From: DASVSL01 sp036388095
GTDB lineage: Bacteria; Patescibacteriota; Saccharimonadia; Saccharimonadales; Saccharimonadaceae
Assembly (NCBI GenBank): GCA_036388095.1
Contig: DASVSL010000005.1
Coordinates: 1-8,623 of the forward strand
Direction: 5' to 3'
Length of the DNA: 8,623 bases
Part shown: piece after piece, positions 5,807-8,623 of the stretch
Numbering within the stretch: position 1 is the first letter of the stretch
Layout: each line of letters opens with the position of its first letter
Translations under genes and position numbers: made by a program
Notes under the pieces: generated by a model
What the model was told of the DNA's origin: nothing
Database searches by the model: none
Seen by the model: the letters and a program-made list of their open reading frames with translations, nothing else

Positions 5807-5935
5807 CTAGGCGTTGACGTCGTCGAAGGCTGGGTCGTAGCTGTCGGGGTTGAAGCTCGTGTCGATGGCAGCGAGCGCCAGGCTGCGGCGACTCATGAAG
5901 TTGCTAATACGGTACGTGATTTCAGTTTCTGACAT
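5807..5935 (-). CDS. Small protein, 42 aa, unknown
   Basis: The frame is too short for many gene finders but has complete expression signals: a near-consensus promoter (TTGACA-17-TACAAT), a leader of about 35 bases, and AAAAAGGA nine bases before ATG. The product has a helical, basic-to-hydrophobic first half (RISNFMSRRSLALAAID, 10-25) and an acidic tail (PDSYDPAFDDVNA). There is no membrane span or Cys. I do not recognise it. The charge split suggests a small adaptor or regulator, or an amphipathic peptide, as inference only. The tRNA lies 160 bases downstream on the same strand and could be co-transcribed. Confidence 0.6.
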   Translation of the reverse strand: MSETEITYRISNFMSRRSLALAAIDTSFNPDSYDPAFDDVNA

Positions 5936-5977
5936 TTTGGTGGTTCCTTTTTGTGTGTTTTATTAACTGATAAATAC

Positions 5978-6006
5978 ATTGTAGCAAAAATACTTATGTT
6001 TGTCAA
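5978..6006 (-). promoter_or_regulatory. Near-consensus sigma-70 promoter for the 42-aa gene
   Basis: On the minus strand a perfect -35 TTGACA (6006-6001), a 17-base spacer, and -10 TACAAT (5983-5978, five of six). Start expected near 5971. It is the strongest promoter in the window and faces away from the promoter of the 6097 operon. Confidence 0.8.
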
Positions 6007-6038
6007 TACTTTATACCACTTTTGTTGAATATTGTCGT

Positions 6039-6067
6039 TTGCTGCAACGAAAACCTTATGCTATAGT
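6039..6067 (+). promoter_or_regulatory. Candidate promoter of the 6097-8449 operon
   Basis: TTGCTG (6039-6044), a 17-base spacer, TATAGT (6062-6067). Start expected near 6074, giving a leader of about 23 bases without a clear Shine-Dalgarno site. The -35 matches only three of six positions. Confidence 0.5.
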
Positions 6068-6096
6068 CAAGTCTAAACGAACTAAAAACAAAGATT

Positions 6097-6804
6097 ATGC
6101 AAACACTGCCGTTCGATCCTTTTATCCTCCTGGTGCTTCTGGGAGCCGTTTTCGTGCACGCGACGTACCAGTTGAGCGTGAGTGTCCTGACGCTGCTTAG
6201 TTCGCATACCATTGGCCGACGATTACATAACGTTCACCTACTTCGGCTGTCGCTATGGTACGTCGCCGGCGCGACCATTGCCGTCGCGCTCCTCTGCCTG
6301 GCAGCCATCGCATTGACGGCGATGATCCTGCCTCATCACTACACCCTCATGACCTACGTCACGTTCACCCTCGCACCCGTCTGCGCTCTGCTAACGGTCC
6401 TGGTGTACTACCGTCGTGGCGCTGGTACGCGGCTGTGGCTGCCGCGGGCGGTCGTCAGCTACGTCACCGATCGTGCCAAACGGACCCGTTCCGGCAGCGA
6501 GGCGATGAGCCTTGGCCTACTCACCGTCATGGCCGAAGTACCATTTGCCGTTGCCCCGCTCCTCTTAGTTGGGTACGCGCTGCAAGCAAGCGGACCGCGG
6601 CAGTGGTTTGAGCTGTCGCTACTCTATGGCATCTGTGTCAGCTTGCCGCTGCTGGTCGTTGCCCTGTACCTAAGTAGTGGTCACAAGGTCAGCGGGGTGC
6701 AGCGCTGGCGTGAACAATCGAAAAACTACTTGAAATGGACCAGTGCTCTAACATTACTCATCTTGAGCGTCTACGTTGCTGGCATGGAATCGGGGAATTT
6801 ATGA
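6097..6804 (+). CDS. Six-helix integral membrane protein
   Basis: The 235-residue protein has hydrophobic helices at about 8-35, 51-78, 82-105, 137-162, 172-193 and 213-231. A basic loop between helices 3 and 4 (106-134, YYRRGAGTRLW and DRAKRTRSG) and another before helix 6 (RWREQSKN) suggest a cytoplasmic side. Size, the two halves of three helices, prolines in helix 4 (P149, P154) and the end (basic loop, then a last helix) recall small LysE/DsbD-CcdA-type transporters, but the paired CcdA cysteines are missing; only scattered Cys67, Cys96 and Cys180 are seen. Family assignment is therefore inference. It is the first gene of a tight operon: its stop overlaps the next start by four bases (ATGA). 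It may carry the substrate or electrons handled by the flavoprotein. Confidence 0.85.
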   Translation: MQTLPFDPFILLVLLGAVFVHATYQLSVSVLTLLSSHTIGRRLHNVHLLRLSLWYVAGATIAVALLCLAAIALTAMILPHHYTLMTYVTFTLAPVCALLTVLVYYRRGAGTRLWLPRAVVSYVTDRAKRTRSGSEAMSLGLLTVMAEVPFAVAPLLLVGYALQASGPRQWFELSLLYGICVSLPLLVVALYLSSGHKVSGVQRWREQSKNYLKWTSALTLLILSVYVAGMESGNL

Positions 6805-7079
6805 ACGGTTCATTCGTCGTTAAACATGGTCGTCATGACAGCGAGGCGTTCGACCCCCTCAAGCTGCACAGTAGTTTGGCCGCGGCTTGCCTGTCGACAC
6901 GGGCCTACGAAGGTGCGGCTGATCTAACGGCGCAACGCGTCTGCCGACATGTGATCGACTGGCTGATGGGCCGAACCGAAGTTACGACGGCCGATATCCG
7001 CCGTGTTGCGGCCGAGCACCTGGCTCGTTACGACGAAGATGCCGCCTACTTATATGAACAACACGGAGTGATGGTCTAA
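6801..7079 (+). CDS. Free-standing ATP-cone domain protein
   Basis: The whole 92-residue protein is one ATP-cone domain. Signs are VVKHGRHDSEAFDPLKL at 6-22 (the V-K-x-G...E-x-FD-x-x-K nucleotide-binding start), a helical middle with A-L-T-A-Q-R-V, and VTTADIRRVAAEHL at 61-74 before a Tyr-containing final helix. ATP cones bind ATP/dATP and are usually fused to ribonucleotide reductase NrdA/NrdD or to the Zn-ribbon of NrdR; here neither partner is attached, and there is no Zn ribbon, so it is not NrdR. The frame opens further upstream at 6735 inside the membrane gene, but ATG 6801 is chosen because it overlaps that gene's stop as ATGA, has GGGGA upstream, and starts exactly at the domain. It likely senses adenine nucleotides for its operon partners. 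Confidence 0.85.
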   Translation: MNGSFVVKHGRHDSEAFDPLKLHSSLAAACLSTRAYEGAADLTAQRVCRHVIDWLMGRTEVTTADIRRVAAEHLARYDEDAAYLYEQHGVMV

Positions 7080-8449
7080 TGGGCAAACCGACATACGATT
7101 ACGATCTGATAGTCATTGGTAGTGGTGCCGCCGGGAGCGTCGCGGCCGATATCGTCGCGGCGGCCGGCAAACGGGTCGCCATTGTGGAACCTGGCGAGCT
7201 AGGTGGAACGAGCCCGAACTGGGGCGCCGTTCCGGTCAAAGCCATGCTCGAAGCCGCTCGGGTGCTGCAAAGCGCCAAGACATCCGAGGATTATGGTATC
7301 AGGGCCTCAATTGCCGGGTTTAATTACCCAAGCGTCCTGACCTGGAAAGACACCGTCATCGCGCGCACCGGCGTCCACGAAATGGCCAGGCATTACCAAA
7401 GCCGTGGGATCGGTCTGTACAAGGGCGCGGCCCATTTTATCTCGCCTCATGAAATCACTGTCGAACGTCGGCACCTCAGCGCAGCCCATTTTCTGATTGC
7501 GACCGGCTCGTCCTTTAGCCCACTGGGACTGGAAGTACCTGAACGCATTACGCCGCTGACGCCACGGACCGCTCTTGAGCTCAGCAAACCGCCCCGCACG
7601 CTGTTCATCATCGGTGGCGGGCAAACCGGTGTCGAGTTTGCCGAACTGTTTAGTAGCTTTGGCAGTAATGTCTATATCGCCGACGCGGCACCGCGCCTGT
7701 TGCCAAAAGAAGACCAGGAAGTCAGCAGCCTGATCGAAGCAGTGTTTAGCCGTCAACGCGGCATTCAGGTCCTGACAAAAACCAAGTTGCTCGGTATCAG
7801 CCTCGATGGCGTCAGCCCCCGTATCGAATTTCTTCGTGGCGGCGAGACGCACAGTGTCCGGGCCGATCAAGTCCTTATTGCAAGCGGCACGACTCCGAAC
7901 ACTGACCTTGGTCTCGAAAACGCCAGCGTCAGTTACTCGAGCCGTGGTATCGAGACCGATGCTAGCCTGCAAACCAGTGCTCGTCATATCTTTGCCGCCG
8001 GCGACGTCACCGGAACCCAGGCCTACACCCATACGGCCATCTACGAAAGTCGGTTGGCAGCGCATAACATCCTGCACAAACAAAAACTCAGCGTCGACTA
8101 CCGCGCAGTCCCACGCGTCACGTACACGACACCCGAGATCGCCAGTGTCGGCATGAGCGAAGAAGATTGCTTGCGGCGCGATTTACCCGTCCGCACCAGT
8201 GTCGCCACAATCAGCGAAGCAACCCGTGCCACCGTCAGCGGTCGAGCCGACGGCTTGGTCAAGATCATTACCGATAAGCGCGGCGTCCTGCTTGGCGCTA
8301 GTGTGGTCTGCCCGCACGCCGGTGAAGTCATCCACGAACTCACCCTTGCTATCCAATATGGCATGACTGCCGCCCAAGTCGCTGGGACGCTCCACGCCTA
8401 CCCAAGTTGGTCCGAAGCTGTCCGGATCGCCTGCGCCAAACTGGGCTAA
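7079..8449 (+). CDS. Cysteine-less class-I pyridine nucleotide flavoprotein (MerA/Lpd-like)
   Basis: At 456 residues it has full family length. FAD Rossmann motif GSGAAG (14-19) with the acidic E37 after strand 2; second Rossmann GGGQTGVEFAE (179-189) with D202 at the strand end, favouring NADH; second FAD motif IFAAGDVTG at 304-312; C-terminal dimerisation domain from about 345. Lpd, glutathione and mercuric reductases carry GGTCxNxGCxPxK and a C-terminal HPT-x-S-E. Here these read GGTSPNWGAVPVK (42-54) and HAYPSWSE (439-446): both redox cysteines are Ser45 and Ala50 and the catalytic His is Tyr441, while Glu446 stays. Disulfide or Hg(II) reduction by the normal route is thus impossible. NAD(P)H oxidase, quinone/diaphorase or transhydrogenase activity is plausible; SthA and LpdA-type enzymes are known partial losses. 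Start overlaps the previous stop by one base (TAATG). Confidence 0.9.
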   Translation: MGKPTYDYDLIVIGSGAAGSVAADIVAAAGKRVAIVEPGELGGTSPNWGAVPVKAMLEAARVLQSAKTSEDYGIRASIAGFNYPSVLTWKDTVIARTGVHEMARHYQSRGIGLYKGAAHFISPHEITVERRHLSAAHFLIATGSSFSPLGLEVPERITPLTPRTALELSKPPRTLFIIGGGQTGVEFAELFSSFGSNVYIADAAPRLLPKEDQEVSSLIEAVFSRQRGIQVLTKTKLLGISLDGVSPRIEFLRGGETHSVRADQVLIASGTTPNTDLGLENASVSYSSRGIETDASLQTSARHIFAAGDVTGTQAYTHTAIYESRLAAHNILHKQKLSVDYRAVPRVTYTTPEIASVGMSEEDCLRRDLPVRTSVATISEATRATVSGRADGLVKIITDKRGVLLGASVVCPHAGEVIHELTLAIQYGMTAAQVAGTLHAYPSWSEAVRIACAKLG

Positions 8450-8480
8450 GAAACACCCGCCTGCATGAGGCGGGTGTTTC
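8450..8480. terminator. Bidirectional Rho-independent terminator
   Basis: GAAACACCCGCC and GGCGGGTGTTTC (8450-8461, 8469-8480) form a 12-bp perfect stem around a seven-base loop, with A and T runs at the stem base. It sits between two converging genes and can serve both. Confidence 0.85.
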
Positions 8481-8502
8481 GGAGCTGTTAGCTTAACGCG
8501 TA

Positions 8503-8623
8503 CTATGAGCGAGCGCGGTCAGCGGCACGCTTGGCTTCGCGGCGTGTGTTTTGCGACACAGTGGCAGCTTCAGCACGGGCGCGGCCAGCGTTGGCACGAC
8601 CAGCTTCATAGGCTTGGTCAAGC
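8503..8623 (-). CDS. C-terminus of Ala/Arg-rich helical protein (partial)
   Basis: The last 39 residues are visible, ending ADRARS before TAG; the gene starts beyond the right edge. Composition is dominated by Ala, Arg, Glu and Gln in a helical, coiled-coil-like pattern (EAGRANAGRARAEAATVSQ, then RREAKRAADRARS). Such tails occur in small nucleic-acid-binding, ribosome-associated or phasin-like proteins; no assignment is possible. Codon use is GC-rich and regular, supporting that it is coding. It shares the terminator at 8450-8480 with the flavoprotein operon. Confidence 0.6.
   Translation of the reverse strand, partial: LDQAYEAGRANAGRARAEAATVSQNTRREAKRAADRARS

Noticed and set aside
6801..7079. 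NrdR transcriptional repressor
   Set aside because: Only the ATP cone is present; the N-terminal zinc ribbon with four Cys is absent.
7307..8083. 258-codon open frame on the minus strand
   Set aside because: It lies wholly inside the clearly conserved flavoprotein gene; long antisense frames are common opposite GC-rich coding sequence.
1..8623. CRISPR array or insertion-sequence transposase
   Set aside because: No regularly spaced direct repeats and no transposase or integrase-like protein were found on either strand.

Overview
The window looks like accessory-rich chromosome from a small-genome bacterium, most likely Candidatus Saccharibacteria (TM7/CPR). This is moderate-confidence inference. 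It rests on short tightly packed genes, a cysteine-motif protein resembling an actinobacterial family, several putative leaderless genes beside Shine-Dalgarno-led ones, and a MerA/Lpd-like flavoprotein next to an isolated ATP-cone protein. TGA is read as stop, so the UGA=Gly code of Gracilibacteria/SR1 does not apply.

Layout. Positions 1-502 hold the signal-peptide start of a secreted protein and a 55-residue basic protein with a perfect ribosome binding site, both on the minus strand. Position 503-1273 (plus) is an all-alpha-looking protein with two Asp-rich motifs, starting directly after a -10 box whose upstream side is an inverted repeat. It converges on a minus-strand CxCxxxxC protein (1313-1720). 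From about 1770 to 5042 lies a minus-strand accessory block that is visibly more AT-rich in most parts: a putative 64-residue ORF, a four-helix membrane protein, an acidic likely immunity protein, a 5'-truncated RHS protein ending in a likely RNase toxin domain, and a single-pass membrane-anchored protein. About 480 bases without genes follow (5055-5534), rich in inverted repeats. They run up to the terminator and 3' end of a CAU-anticodon tRNA, a classic place for an island boundary, though no duplicated attachment site was found.

Positions 5807-6074 hold a 42-residue ORF behind a near-consensus promoter, facing away from the promoter of the right-hand operon. That operon (6097-8449, plus strand, GC-richer) encodes a six-helix membrane protein, a free-standing ATP-cone protein and a class-I pyridine-nucleotide flavoprotein, with start/stop overlaps of 4 and 1 bases. 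The flavoprotein keeps FAD and NAD(P)H binding motifs but has lost both redox-active cysteines and the catalytic His, so it cannot be an ordinary disulfide or mercuric reductase. A bidirectional terminator separates it from the C-terminus of an Ala/Arg-rich minus-strand protein at the right edge.

The two most interesting units are the membrane protein / ATP-cone / cysteine-less flavoprotein operon, which suggests nucleotide-sensed redox work at the membrane, and the orphan RHS toxin-immunity module whose start codon sits in a 16-bp perfect inverted repeat.
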